Below, one piece after another: positions 1 to 8,676 of a DNA stretch of 39,422 bases. Numbering within the stretch: position 1 is the stretch's first letter; each line of letters opens with the position of its first letter. The stretch is from assembly GCA_050693035.1 (NCBI GenBank), contig JBOGWB010000062.1:1-39422 (forward strand). The letters are read 5' to 3'. Both the position numbers and the translations under genes were made by a program. The stretch comes from DASYVD01 sp050693035. Its GTDB lineage: Bacteria; Actinomycetota; UBA4738; CALAEC01. The notes below the pieces were generated by a model, which made no database searches, was not told the origin of the DNA, and saw nothing but the letters and a program-made list of their open reading frames with translations.

Positions 1-23
1 CGCCCGTCCCGCGGGGACGGGCG
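1..23 (-). terminator. Hairpin after the CUT1 operon, probable terminator
   Basis: Bases 1-10 and 14-23 are a perfect 10-bp G+C-rich inverted repeat with a 3-base loop. It begins 31 bases past the stop of the substrate-binding lipoprotein gene, the last gene of the minus-strand operon. No T-run can be checked because the minus strand leaves the window here. Confidence 0.6.
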
Positions 24-53
24 ACCGCTACCCCTTCTACTCCCTTTCCAGGA

Positions 54-1313
54 TCAGCCGCTGGGTGGGTACTCCGCCCCCGCGTCCTCTGCGGCGGATG
101 CGATCTGGTCGTGGAGCCCGTCGAGGACCTGCTGGGCGTCCTGGCCGTCGATCATGACCCGCTGGATCGCCATGTTGATGGCCTCGTCGACGTCGGCCCA
201 GTAGGGCACGGCCGGCCGGTACCAGCCACCCTCCAGCGCTCCCTGGATGGCGTCGAAGGTCTCCTGGAGGTCCTCGGGAACCTGAGCGTAAGAGTCACTC
301 CTAACCGAGGGCCAGGCGTTTCGTGCCGCCAGGGTCTCCTGGGCCTCTCGTGACATCAGGAACTCCGCCAGAGCCAGGGCGGCCGTCATCTGGTCGCCCT
401 CGACCCCATTGGGGATCCCCAACACGTCGCCCCCGATCACGTGGGCTTCGCGTTCGGGACCGCTCCACCCCTCGTAGACCTCGAACACCTCGAGGATCCC
501 CTCGCTGGAGAAGGTCCCCGATGTGAATGGCCAGTTCTGAGCCAGCCAGGCCGTCTCGCCGCGGAGGTAGTCCACCTCCGTGTCGAACTTGGCCTGGAGG
601 CTCTCCCGAGCCAGGAGGTCGTTCTGCCACATCCCCTGGAGGAACTCGAACGCAGCCACCGAACCCGCGTCGTTCAAGATCAGGGGGTCGCCTCCGAAGG
701 AGACGATCCACTCGGAGATCGTGACGGCCGCCGCCCCGCTGGTGGGCTCCAGTGACAGGGTCACCTTGGGCTCACCGTCTGCTGCCGTCTTCAGCTCCTC
801 CGCCGTGGCCTGGAACTCCTCGACCGTCGTTGGAGCACTCACGTTGGCCGCGGAGAACCGTTCCGTATTGACGTAGGCCACACGGACGTTCGGCCGGAAC
901 GGCAAGAAGTACTGGGTGCCGTCGATCGGTTCCGGGATCATCGCCGAGACCACCTCGGACGGGATCTCGAAGTCCCCCAGGTCTTGCACTCGCCCCTCGT
1001 CGACCAGGATCCGGAGGTTTAGGTTGTCCTGAGCGAAGAGGTGGATGGTTGGATTGTCCCCGTCCACCTGGAGCTTCTGGGGCAGGTCCGCGGAGGTCAC
1101 CGCGGAGAGATTGACCCTGGCCCCCGTCTGCTGCTGGAACTGCTGGAGGAGCTCCTCGATGGTGGCCTGTTCCTCCTCGGCCAGCGAGATGTTGAAGGTG
1201 ATGGTGGTCCCGGAAAGCTCTCCCTGCTCTATTGGGTCCGGTCCGCCACCGCACGCCGTGGCCACCAAGGCCATTCCGAGAAGGCCGGAGAAGATCCGGC
1301 TATGCCTTCTCAT
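54..1313 (-). CDS. CUT1-type sugar ABC transporter substrate-binding lipoprotein
   Basis: A 419-residue extracellular solute-binding protein that would capture a carbohydrate outside the membrane and deliver it to the two permeases encoded just upstream. The N-terminus is a lipoprotein signal: basic MRRHSR, a hydrophobic stretch, then VATAC, giving a lipidated Cys at about residue 21. The rest fits the MalE/UgpB-like class in length and in features such as the LAEFLMSREAQE segment near the C-terminus. The start is set by an excellent Shine-Dalgarno GGAGGTGA about five bases upstream. It is the last gene of the operon, whereas the binding protein usually comes first in CUT1 operons, and it is followed by a strong hairpin. 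The substrate cannot be read from sequence. Confidence 0.9.
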   Translation of the reverse strand: MRRHSRIFSGLLGMALVATACGGGPDPIEQGELSGTTITFNISLAEEEQATIEELLQQFQQQTGARVNLSAVTSADLPQKLQVDGDNPTIHLFAQDNLNLRILVDEGRVQDLGDFEIPSEVVSAMIPEPIDGTQYFLPFRPNVRVAYVNTERFSAANVSAPTTVEEFQATAEELKTAADGEPKVTLSLEPTSGAAAVTISEWIVSFGGDPLILNDAGSVAAFEFLQGMWQNDLLARESLQAKFDTEVDYLRGETAWLAQNWPFTSGTFSSEGILEVFEVYEGWSGPEREAHVIGGDVLGIPNGVEGDQMTAALALAEFLMSREAQETLAARNAWPSVRSDSYAQVPEDLQETFDAIQGALEGGWYRPAVPYWADVDEAINMAIQRVMIDGQDAQQVLDGLHDQIASAAEDAGAEYPPSG

Positions 1314-1364
1314 TCACGTCACCTCCTCTTCCTCGGGCGCGGACAATGTCGTCCACGCTGTTCC

Positions 1365-1391
1365 CCTCTCTCACCTCTCTCACCTCTCTCA
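1365..1391 (-). repeat. Three tandem 9-bp repeats at the end of the malG-like gene
   Basis: The unit TGAGAGAGG (minus strand) occurs three times without mismatch. The first copy supplies the stop codon of the permease gene. Each copy contains a purine-rich Shine-Dalgarno-like GAGAGG and an in-frame TGA. The array lies 52 bases upstream of the binding-protein start, which has its own better ribosome site. It may be simple slippage, or it may affect translation or mRNA stability between the two genes. Confidence 0.85.
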
Positions 1392-2234
1392 CCCCTTCAC
1401 TGCTCCGGCCAGAGCGCCCGGCCGCAGGTACCGCTGCAGGAAGTACACGACCAGCAGGATGGGAAGCGTCAGCACCGCCGCGACCGTGGCCATCTGTTGC
1501 TTGCTCCCCCGGTCGATAGCTTGGAACACTTGAAGCGGGAGCGTGTTCTGGGTCGTGGTCATGAGGCGGGCGTAGACGAACTCGTTCCACGAGTACAGCC
1601 AGACGAACAGTGAGGCCACCGCGATCCCCGGTGCCGCCAGCGGGAAGACCACCCGCAGGAGCGTCTTCAGCTTGGAGGCGCCGTCGATGGCGGCTGCCTC
1701 CTCGATATCTCGGGGAATGGTTTCGAACGTGCCCACCAGGATCCACGCGATGAACGGCAGCGAGCCGATCAGGTGGGCCAGGATGAGGCCAAGGTAGCTG
1801 TCCAACAGCCCCAAGTCGGCGAACCGGGTGGCCACGGAGATCCCGATGGCGAACTCCGGGAACATCCGGGTCACCAAGAGCCCGATGACAACCGTGTAAC
1901 GGATGCCCGCCGGGAGGCGTGAGATCACCCAGGCGGCGGGCGCGGCGATGACGATGGCCAGGAGGGTGGAGAGCGTGGCCACCGTCAGGCTCTTGATGAG
2001 GGGGGGCACGAGGGCTCCTCCCTCGATGACCCTGGTCCACCACTGGAGTGTGGGGTCGGTGACGAACAGGTCGGGCCGCTCTCCGAAGAGGGCGCGGCCG
2101 GGAGCGAACGACACCATGAAGATCAGGTAGAGCGGAAACAGCACGATGAGGACGGAGACGATGACCCAGATAGGAAAGATGACCTTCAAGGGCCGGTCGA
2201 GTATGCCGCGTGGGGCCGTCGCGGTGCGCATCAT
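1389..2234 (-). CDS. CUT1 ABC transporter permease, MalG type
   Basis: A 281-residue inner-membrane permease that forms half of the translocation channel. It has about six hydrophobic segments and the cytoplasmic EAA loop that contacts the ATPase, seen as EEAAAIDGASKLKTLLRVV. The start is the ATG at 2234, whose ATGA overlaps the stop of the MalF-like gene. GAGGTGG lies just upstream, so the two permeases are translationally coupled; a second ATG at 2231 is equally possible. The reading frame stays open upstream to 2612, but that part is a shadow of the MalF-like gene. The gene ends inside a 9-bp tandem repeat. Confidence 0.9.
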   Translation of the reverse strand: MMRTATAPRGILDRPLKVIFPIWVIVSVLIVLFPLYLIFMVSFAPGRALFGERPDLFVTDPTLQWWTRVIEGGALVPPLIKSLTVATLSTLLAIVIAAPAAWVISRLPAGIRYTVVIGLLVTRMFPEFAIGISVATRFADLGLLDSYLGLILAHLIGSLPFIAWILVGTFETIPRDIEEAAAIDGASKLKTLLRVVFPLAAPGIAVASLFVWLYSWNEFVYARLMTTTQNTLPLQVFQAIDRGSKQQMATVAAVLTLPILLVVYFLQRYLRPGALAGAVKG

Positions 2235-3178
2235 CGGGCCACCTCGGCCCGCGTGGCGACGAAACGCAGGTACAGGATGATGAAGACCATGATCATCCCG
2301 AACAGGACGATGGACGCCGAGGACGCGGTGAACGGGTCGTTGGTCGGCGGTCCGAACCGGTCCCAGATGTAGGTGCCGAGGACCGGCTCGATGGCTCCTG
2401 AGAGCACCAGGGCCAGCTCGAAGATCCGGAACGCATCGATCGACCTCAGGATGAGCGCCATCGTGATGTAGGGGATCAACAAGGGGAACGTGATCCTGGC
2501 GAACTTCTGCCACTTGGTCGCTCCGTCGACGTCCGCGGCCTCGTAGATGTCCTCGGGGATGGACTGCAGTCCGGCCAGGAAGATGAGGCTGACGATCGGG
2601 AGTACTTTCCACATGTCCGCGATGGCCACGGTGAGCAGCGTTCGCAGTCCCCCGTCCGTGGTCCAGCTCAGGTTTCGGAACGCCCAGTCGACCCCGGGGA
2701 TGTCCGAGACGAGCCCGGAGACCCCGCCCAGCACCGAGTTCATGTATCCGGACCGGGCGAAGATCAGCAGCATGATGGCCCCCGAAACGATGGTGGGGAC
2801 GCCCAGGGGAACCAGCATCACTGTTCGGACGAATCCCTGCCCCCGGAACCGCGCGTGGAGAGCCAGGGCAACGGCCAGGCCCACCCCCAGCTCGAGCGTC
2901 AAGGAGAGGACCGCGACGACCATCGTGTTCACGGTGGCTTCCCGGAAGTTCGCCGATCCGAAGTTGGCCTGGTAGTTGGCCCCGGAGGGGAAGGCCAGCG
3001 TGCGCGGGTGGGTGAGCGAAACCTTGAATGTGTCGATGATCGGGGCGATGGTCAGCACGACGACGTACAGGATCAGGGGACTGATGAGAAGGATCTCGAA
3101 CCGGTGTCTCCGGATCCAGGCCGCCAACCGTCCCGCGCGGGAGGGACGGTATCGGCCCGTCTCTTGAGCTACGGCCAT
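2231..3178 (-). CDS. CUT1 ABC transporter permease, MalF/UgpA type
   Basis: A 315-residue membrane permease, the partner of the MalG-like protein encoded by the next, overlapping gene. It begins with a basic cytoplasmic N-terminus (residues 1-25), then a first membrane segment around residues 29-50 (ISPLILYVVVLTIAPIID). The EAA loop reads YEAADVDGATKWQKFARIT. Six membrane spans and this length are normal for the UgpA/MsmF branch. The ATG follows GAGGG and lies 31 bases after the ATPase stop. It belongs to the five-gene operon that starts with the PhyH-like oxygenase. Confidence 0.9.
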   Translation of the reverse strand: MAVAQETGRYRPSRAGRLAAWIRRHRFEILLISPLILYVVVLTIAPIIDTFKVSLTHPRTLAFPSGANYQANFGSANFREATVNTMVVAVLSLTLELGVGLAVALALHARFRGQGFVRTVMLVPLGVPTIVSGAIMLLIFARSGYMNSVLGGVSGLVSDIPGVDWAFRNLSWTTDGGLRTLLTVAIADMWKVLPIVSLIFLAGLQSIPEDIYEAADVDGATKWQKFARITFPLLIPYITMALILRSIDAFRIFELALVLSGAIEPVLGTYIWDRFGPPTNDPFTASSASIVLFGMIMVFIILYLRFVATRAEVAR

Positions 3179-3209
3179 CGGCCCTCGCTACCCTCCAATC
3201 GCGGGCGGC

Positions 3210-4430
3210 TCAGTCCGTGTAGACGCCCAGTCCGGACTCGGGATCGAAGAAGTGGAGTCTCCTGGTGTCGACGAAGAGCTCGATCTCCTGTCCACGCTGG
3301 GCCCGTGTCCGGGGGTTGAGCTGCGCCACGAAGGTGGTCTCACCGTGCTCGGCAACTTGCTCCAATTCCTCGAGGGCCTCGGCTCCGACGTCCACGGCCA
3401 GCTCCTTCGTGTCCTCGGTCAGCACGATCGGGGCTTTCACCCTGAAGTGGATCAGGACTTGGGAGCCGAGCGCCTCCCGCAGGTCCACCGTGGCCGGTAT
3501 GTGGCGGTCCTTCGGCGCCTGGGGCACCAGGCTCGCGTCCTCGAAGTCCTCGGGACGGATGCCCAGCACGACCTTCCTTCCTTCGAATCTCTTGAGGCCG
3601 GGACGTTCCTTGAGTAGTTCGTCGTCCACCCGTAGCTGGTTCCCCGCGAACTCCACGGAGACTCCGCCGTCGCCCCTGGAAACCGAGGCTTCCACCAGGT
3701 TCATGGCAGGAGAGCCGATGAACCCGGCGACGAAGAGGTTGACGGGGTGGTCGTAGAGATCCTGGGGCGCCTCAGCCTGCTGGAGCTCCCCCTTCCTGAT
3801 CACGGCGACCCGGTCGCCCATGGTCATGGCCTCGGTCTGGTCGTGCGTCACGTAGATGGTGGTCACCTTGAGGTCGCGCTGGATCCGGGAGATCTCGGAA
3901 CGCATCTGGACCCGCAGCTTGGCGTCCAGGTTGGAAAGGGGCTCGTCCATGAGGAAGGCCTGGGGCTCCCGAACGATTGCACGGCCCATCGCCACCCGCT
4001 GGCGCTGTCCACCGGACAGGTTGCGAGGCTTCTTCCTCAGCATTTCCGTGAGGCCGAGGATCCGAGCCGCTTCCTGGACCCGCCGGTCGATGACTTCCTT
4101 CTTCTCCCTTCGGAGCTTCAGGCCGAAGGCGAGGTTGTCGTAGACCGTCATGTGCGGGTACAGGGCGTAGTTCTGGAAGACCATGGCGATGTCCCGGTCC
4201 TTCGGTGGGACGTCGTTCACCACGCGGCCGCCGATCAGAACCTCGCCGGAGGTGATCTCCTCGAGCCCTGCGACCATTCTGAGCGCAGTGGTCTTGCCGC
4301 AGCCGGAGGGACCGACGAATACCACGAACTCGCCGTCCTTGACATCCAGGCCGAGGTTGGAGACCGCCTGGGTACCGTCCGGATAGATCTTCGAAACGGC
4401 ATCGAGGGTGATCTCAGCCACCGGTCCCAC
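3210..4430 (-). CDS. CUT1 ABC transporter ATP-binding protein, UgpC/MsmK family
   Basis: A 406-residue ATPase that energises sugar import through the two permeases downstream. All nucleotide-binding motifs are present: Walker A GPSGCGKTT, Q-loop VFQNYALYPHM, signature LSGGQRQRVA, Walker B AFLMDEPLSNLDAKLR and the H-loop VTHDQTEAMTMGDR. A long C-terminal extension (from about residue 240) fits the TOBE/OB-fold regulatory domain of the MalK/UgpC branch. The start is a GTG at 4430; a second GTG three codons in is equally possible, because no clean ribosome site separates them. ATPases of this family are often shared between transporters, but a dedicated role is likely here because all parts of the importer are adjacent. 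Confidence 0.93.
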   Translation of the reverse strand: MGPVAEITLDAVSKIYPDGTQAVSNLGLDVKDGEFVVFVGPSGCGKTTALRMVAGLEEITSGEVLIGGRVVNDVPPKDRDIAMVFQNYALYPHMTVYDNLAFGLKLRREKKEVIDRRVQEAARILGLTEMLRKKPRNLSGGQRQRVAMGRAIVREPQAFLMDEPLSNLDAKLRVQMRSEISRIQRDLKVTTIYVTHDQTEAMTMGDRVAVIRKGELQQAEAPQDLYDHPVNLFVAGFIGSPAMNLVEASVSRGDGGVSVEFAGNQLRVDDELLKERPGLKRFEGRKVVLGIRPEDFEDASLVPQAPKDRHIPATVDLREALGSQVLIHFRVKAPIVLTEDTKELAVDVGAEALEELEQVAEHGETTFVAQLNPRTRAQRGQEIELFVDTRRLHFFDPESGLGVYTD

Positions 4431-4516
4431 CCCCCATCTCAGGGCCCCGATTGGACCATCTCCACCCTACCTACCTGGGCGTTTTTCGTGCAACTCGGTC
4501 AGTCGGGGCCAAGGGA

Positions 4517-5434
4517 TCACGCGGTGAGCGTCTTGGCCGCCTTCACCTGTTGGCGACTCAGGCTCGCGATGAGGGACCGCCAGTGTCGTGGGGGTGTGAC
4601 TGGCTCGCCGGCGAAGACGAAACCATCGGGAGCGAGCTCGACCCCTGCCGTGTCGGGCCCGGGAAGGCCGGACCGCATCCGCTCCTCGATCCACGCCTCC
4701 GCTTGTCGAATGTCGGGCGTTGCGAAGCCGCGTTTGGTCCCGACCCATTCCGGGTGGAGGGTCTCCAGGACCTCTTGGGCCATGTAGTGGACGTAGAACA
4801 CGCGTCGGAGCGTGTTGGAATCGTTGGTCTTCGACCCGTGCGGCGCGCTGATGGAATGGAACAGGACGTCCCCCGGGGCCATCTCCAGCGGGATGGCATC
4901 ATCCCGGCTGAACAGTTCCTCCTCCTGGAACCGCTCCAGCTCGACGTGGCCGGAGAGGTGGTAGCCGGCCAGGCCGTACAGACAGCCGTTGTCGAGGGTG
5001 GCGGCGTCCAGATAGATGTCGCAGTCGAAGTTGGGGATCCCGAAGGTCTCAGGCAGACCGTTCGGCCCGTCGTACGGAGGGTCCTGGTGCCAGCGGATGT
5101 CCACTCCGGAGTTCGGCAGCTTCACCACCAGGGAGTCGTTGATCGGCATGAACGGATGACCCAGGGCCTGGCCGACCGCCGCGAGCAGGCCCGGATTGAC
5201 GGTGGCGATCCGGAAGGCGGCGTGGCGTTCCCAGAGGACGCCGTCGGTGCGGTAGTACTGGCGGCGTCCGTCGACGTCTCGGTAGCCGTGGCGCGTTCCC
5301 GTGCCGGCCACCCCGTCCCGTGTCACCTCGTCGGCTGCCTCCTGGAGCGCCCGGATCTCCTGTTCGCCGAAGACGCCTCGCAACAGGAGCAGGCCGTCAC
5401 GGTGGAATCGGTCGAGCTGCTGAGAGGTGAGCAT
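4517..5434 (-). CDS. Phytanoyl-CoA dioxygenase (PhyH) family Fe(II)/2-oxoglutarate oxygenase
   Basis: A 305-residue protein of the PhyH family, non-heme iron oxygenases that couple 2-oxoglutarate decarboxylation to hydroxylation. The iron triad is visible: His116 and Asp118 in IRWHQDPP and a distal His199 in SAPHGSK, followed by Arg210/211, which would bind the 2-oxoglutarate carboxylate. The start has a strong site, AAGGAGGGAGG. It is the first gene of the CUT1 operon and is divergent from an AraC regulator. Since it is transcribed with a sugar importer, its substrate is probably an imported glycoside, polyol or osmolyte-like molecule rather than phytanoyl-CoA. That is inference from context; the family hydroxylates very diverse small molecules. 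Confidence 0.88.
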   Translation of the reverse strand: MLTSQQLDRFHRDGLLLLRGVFGEQEIRALQEAADEVTRDGVAGTGTRHGYRDVDGRRQYYRTDGVLWERHAAFRIATVNPGLLAAVGQALGHPFMPINDSLVVKLPNSGVDIRWHQDPPYDGPNGLPETFGIPNFDCDIYLDAATLDNGCLYGLAGYHLSGHVELERFQEEELFSRDDAIPLEMAPGDVLFHSISAPHGSKTNDSNTLRRVFYVHYMAQEVLETLHPEWVGTKRGFATPDIRQAEAWIEERMRSGLPGPDTAGVELAPDGFVFAGEPVTPPRHWRSLIASLSRQQVKAAKTLTA

Positions 5435-5473
5435 CGCCCTCCCTCCTTGTTCAGGGCTGATTCCGACCTTCCG

Positions 5474-5535
5474 GCCGACCCTATCGGCCCGCTCGACCTC
5501 ACACGAGGGTCTCCTCCGACCAGAGAGGGTACGAT
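5474..5535. promoter_or_regulatory. Divergent promoter region between the PhyH operon and the AraC gene
   Basis: The 5435-5563 gap must hold both promoters. On the plus strand TACGAT (5530-5535) is a plausible -10 hexamer for the AraC gene. On the minus strand TAGGGT (complement of 5478-5483) is a possible -10 for the PhyH operon. No convincing -35 box accompanies either. The AraC product probably binds here. Confidence 0.35.
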
Positions 5536-5563
5536 TCCGCCCTCATGAAAGGGGGTGGCCCTG

Positions 5564-6397
5564 GTGGGTGAGCGGCGGAGCGGGCGATCGTCGGCGGCGC
5601 CGGTCCTGGAGGCGGGCGTTCACACCCCTGGGCTCGTGCGCCGGCACGCGGACCGGGTGATGCCGGTGCACGAGCTGATCGTCGTGCAAGCCGGGACGCT
5701 GCCGATCGCGGAGGAGAGCCGGCGATTCGAGGTTCACCGCGGCCACTGGATCCTCCTTCGGGCCGGCCATCGTCACTTCGGCTACGACGACCTCGATCCC
5801 CTCGCCTGGTTCCAGTGGGTGTGCTTCGGTTACGGGCCGAGAGGCGCCGGGAGCGTCGAGTCCTCGGTGCTCCGAGGTCCCCAGACCGGGCCGGTCGCCC
5901 GACCCGACCGCGTCCAAAGGCTCTTCGAGCATCTGCTCGAAGACCAACGGATGGCGATCCTCACGCCACCCGCAGCCCGCAGCTATCTGGTGCTCTTGCT
6001 TGCCGAGATCTTGCTGCAACCAGGGGCCGCTTCCACGGCGGTCACCCAGCTCGCACGACGAGCGTCAGCATTCATCGCCGACCATCTGACCGACGACGAC
6101 CTGGGCACTGGCCGGGTCGCCGACGCGCTCTCGTGCAACGCCGACTACCTTGGGCGGGCCTTTCGAGGCGCCTTCGGCGAGACGCCCACTGACCACATCC
6201 ATCGGCTGCGCGTCGATCGGGCTCGCGCGCTGTTTCGGTCCACCAACCGGTCCATCGAACGGGTCGCGGCCGAGGTCGGGTTCAGCGACGTCCGCTATTT
6301 CCGGCGCATCTTCAAGCGGAAGGTCGGGCTCACGCCCGGGCAGTTCCGGAGCCTCCACCCCTCCGCGGAAGGTGCTATCGAGGGGGAGACCGGCTAG
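5564..6397 (+). CDS. AraC family transcriptional regulator
   Basis: About 277 residues. An N-terminal cupin-like sensor half (roughly residues 20-110, with MPVHELIVVQAG and HWILLRAGHRHFGYDD) is followed by two helix-turn-helix motifs at the C-terminus. The second ends in the family pattern IERVAAEVGFSDVRYFRRIF with KVGLTPGQFR. The frame is open from a GTG at 5555, but AAAGGGGGT sits directly against that codon. The GTG at 5564 has correct spacing of about seven bases and is preferred. It is divergent from the PhyH/CUT1 operon and most likely activates it in response to the imported compound. Its stop shares the palindrome CTAG with the convergent aldo/keto reductase gene. Confidence 0.92.
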   Translation: MGERRSGRSSAAPVLEAGVHTPGLVRRHADRVMPVHELIVVQAGTLPIAEESRRFEVHRGHWILLRAGHRHFGYDDLDPLAWFQWVCFGYGPRGAGSVESSVLRGPQTGPVARPDRVQRLFEHLLEDQRMAILTPPAARSYLVLLLAEILLQPGAASTAVTQLARRASAFIADHLTDDDLGTGRVADALSCNADYLGRAFRGAFGETPTDHIHRLRVDRARALFRSTNRSIERVAAEVGFSDVRYFRRIFKRKVGLTPGQFRSLHPSAEGAIEGETG

Positions 6398-7437
6398 GAG
6401 CGGCGTCTGGCCTCGGGCTCCATCCAGGGCGGGTCCCAGCCGCGGTCGGCATCGTCCACCACCATCCCGGGGGCGACCACCTCGTCGATGGCATCGAGCG
6501 TGGGCTCGTCGAGCCGCACGTCCGCCCCCTCCAGGAGGTCGTCGAGTTGCTCCATCGTCCGGGGCCCGATGATCGCCGACGTCACGGAGGGGTGGGCCAG
6601 GACGAACGCGATGGCCATGTGGGTCAACGAGATCCCGGCTTTGTCCGCGACGGGGAGGAGCTCCTCCACCAGGTCGAGCTTCCGCTGCGCCTGCGGGCGG
6701 GACAGGTCGAACCGGTCGGCCACCCGGCCGCCTCGGACCCGGGCCCGCTCCATGCGCGAGCGCGCCGGCGCCTCCTCGCCTCGGCGGTACTTCCCGGTCA
6801 GCCACCCTCCCGCCAGCGGGCTCCACACGATGATGCCCATGCCGTACCGGCGAGCCACCTCGAGGACGTCCAGCTCGATGTGCCGGCTGAGGACGGAGTA
6901 CGGAGCCTGCTCGCAGGCGAAGCGGACCAGTGCTCCGGCCGCGGCGATCTCATGTGACCTGGCCAGCTGCCACGCGGGGTAGCAGGACGTCCCCGCGTAC
7001 CGGATCTTGCCCTGGTGGACCAGGTCCGTGAGGGCCTCCAGCGTGTCCTCGAAGTCGGTGTCGGGGTCGGGCCGGTGGAGCTGGTAGAGATCGATGTGGT
7101 CGGTGCCGAGGCGCCGGAGGCTCGCCTCCACCTCCCGCATGATCCACAGCCGGGAGGTTCCCCGCTCGTTGGGGCCCCTGCCCATCTCTCCGTACACCTT
7201 CGTGGCCAGGACCACGTCGTCGCGACGTCCGCGGAGGGCTCGGCCGACGATCTCCTCTGATTCCCCCCGCGAGTACACGTCGGCGGTGTCGATGAAGTTG
7301 ATGCCGGCGTCGAGTGCTCGATGGATGATCCGGACGCAGTCGTCGTGGTCGGGGTTGCCCCACCCCCCGAACATCATGGACCCGAGGCAGTGCGTGCTGA
7401 CCTTCACGCCGGTTCGCCCGAGGGTGCGGTACTCCAT
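6394..7437 (-). CDS. Aldo/keto reductase
   Basis: A 347-residue NAD(P)H-dependent oxidoreductase of the TIM-barrel aldo/keto reductase superfamily. The start MEYRTLGRTGVKVS is typical of the YajO/Tas-like branch and has a good site, AAGGAGGA. Catalytic positions are visible: Asp and Tyr in FIDTADVYSRGE, Lys in LATKVYGE and His in YQLHRPDP. Cofactor-binding features appear in LAHPSVTSAIIGPRTMEQL near residue 290. It reduces a carbonyl or oxidises a sugar or alcohol; the substrate is unknown. It lies 60 bases downstream of the FrhB-like gene on the same strand. It could serve as a sugar dehydrogenase for either neighbouring sugar-uptake cluster, but nothing in the sequence proves that. Confidence 0.92.
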   Translation of the reverse strand: MEYRTLGRTGVKVSTHCLGSMMFGGWGNPDHDDCVRIIHRALDAGINFIDTADVYSRGESEEIVGRALRGRRDDVVLATKVYGEMGRGPNERGTSRLWIMREVEASLRRLGTDHIDLYQLHRPDPDTDFEDTLEALTDLVHQGKIRYAGTSCYPAWQLARSHEIAAAGALVRFACEQAPYSVLSRHIELDVLEVARRYGMGIIVWSPLAGGWLTGKYRRGEEAPARSRMERARVRGGRVADRFDLSRPQAQRKLDLVEELLPVADKAGISLTHMAIAFVLAHPSVTSAIIGPRTMEQLDDLLEGADVRLDEPTLDAIDEVVAPGMVVDDADRGWDPPWMEPEARRRS

Positions 7438-7497
7438 TACTTCCTCCTTGGCCCCTCGCCTTCGGCGAGGCGCCTCGGCCAGGGGGACTGCAGCGGC

Positions 7498-8670
7498 CTA
7501 ATCCGCTCCGCTGCGCTCCGCGGGGCTGCTGCTCCCCTGGACCCCCGCCGTCCCTCCGTCCGGCAGGACGCCGGGGAACCGCCACTCCTCGGGAAGCTCG
7601 TCGCCCGGCCACCGCTTCCGCTGCTTGGTGGCAAGCTTCTCCATCAGGGCGATGGCCTCGGGATCCTCCGACCCTGGGCGCCACTCCACGATCCCGTCGG
7701 CCACGGCCCGGTTCCACAGATCCTCGCCCCGGTCGGTCCGGATCACCGTCAGGGTCCACCCGTCGGTCTGACCCAGCCCACCGAAGGAGATGTCGCCGTG
7801 CTCGGCGGCGAAGTCGGGGCACTTCAGACACCCGGGACGAGTGTGCTGCTGGGCCTTCTTCAGCGAGTAGGTGATCTCCTCGCCGTCCTTCGTGTAGAAG
7901 AGGAGCTTCCCCTTGACGTTCACCCGAGCCAGGTCGTCGAGGGAGAGCCCCAGCTCGTCCTGGGCGATGTTCACCATCAGCCCGTCATAGGTGAACGTCT
8001 TCGAGCAGAGCAGCCCGAACGTCCAGGCGATGCGGCGGCGCCACTTGTTGACCCGCCGCGCCTCGAGCGCCCCGGTCACGCTGGCCTGGCACGACATCCC
8101 CACCAGAGCCACCCGCTGGAGGCCCATCTCCAGCGCTTTCGTGAGGGCCAGGGGGTTCGCCGAGTAGGTGTACCGGGAGCCGGCGGTGGCCAAAACCTCC
8201 TCTTCGGTCGTCACGACGGCCGGCTCCGCGTCCCACTGCCGTTCGTCGGACAGCTTCGAGGTCAGGGCGCCGTCGATCTCACCGTTCCGCAGGCCCCAGA
8301 GGAGGAGCGCGGAGACCACGCCCCCATCCTGTCCCTGCGCCAGGACCGCCGGGTCGGTGGCCCTCGCCAGGACGACATCCTTGTGGACCCCGATGACCTC
8401 CTCCGGCCCGCGGGTCCGGCCGAAGAACAGCCGCTCGATGTCCGGTTCCCACTCCCGGAACCGGGGGCAGGCCCGGGTGCAGATGTCGCATCCCCTGTCC
8501 CCGTGGGTGCATTTGTCGGGGCCGAGCCCCTCGAGCTGGACCGGCTTGTCGTCCTCGTAGCCGAGAACGTGGAAGGGGCAGACCACGACGCACGCCGAAC
8601 AGCCGGTGCAGAGCCCGGTGGCCACCACCTCGTCGTAGAGGTCGCGCCACTGGGTCTTCTCCGTGCTCAC
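7498..8670 (-). CDS. FrhB-like iron-sulfur flavoprotein (coenzyme F420 hydrogenase/dehydrogenase beta subunit family)
   Basis: A 390-residue protein. The N-terminus carries two ferredoxin-type [4Fe-4S] motifs: Cys21, 24, 27 and 31 (CTGCSACVVVC) and Cys54, 61, 64 and 68 (ending CDICTRACP). After about residue 90 comes the FrhB N-terminal region (ARATDPAVLAQGQDGGVVSA). The C-terminal region includes CLKCPDFAAEHGDISFGGLG, the family hallmark near the flavin and iron-sulfur site. Family members pass electrons between ferredoxin-like clusters, FAD and F420 or another acceptor. No hydrogenase or dehydrogenase partner is encoded nearby, so its redox partner is unknown. The GTG start has no ribosome site but lies six bases after TATACT, suggesting a leaderless mRNA. 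Confidence 0.88.
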   Translation of the reverse strand: MSTEKTQWRDLYDEVVATGLCTGCSACVVVCPFHVLGYEDDKPVQLEGLGPDKCTHGDRGCDICTRACPRFREWEPDIERLFFGRTRGPEEVIGVHKDVVLARATDPAVLAQGQDGGVVSALLLWGLRNGEIDGALTSKLSDERQWDAEPAVVTTEEEVLATAGSRYTYSANPLALTKALEMGLQRVALVGMSCQASVTGALEARRVNKWRRRIAWTFGLLCSKTFTYDGLMVNIAQDELGLSLDDLARVNVKGKLLFYTKDGEEITYSLKKAQQHTRPGCLKCPDFAAEHGDISFGGLGQTDGWTLTVIRTDRGEDLWNRAVADGIVEWRPGSEDPEAIALMEKLATKQRKRWPGDELPEEWRFPGVLPDGGTAGVQGSSSPAERSGAD

Positions 8671-8676
8671 GGGGCC

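Noticed and set aside
4451..5548. 365-residue plus-strand frame opposite the PhyH gene
   Set aside because: Antisense shadow without motifs; the minus strand has the iron triad and a strong ribosome site.
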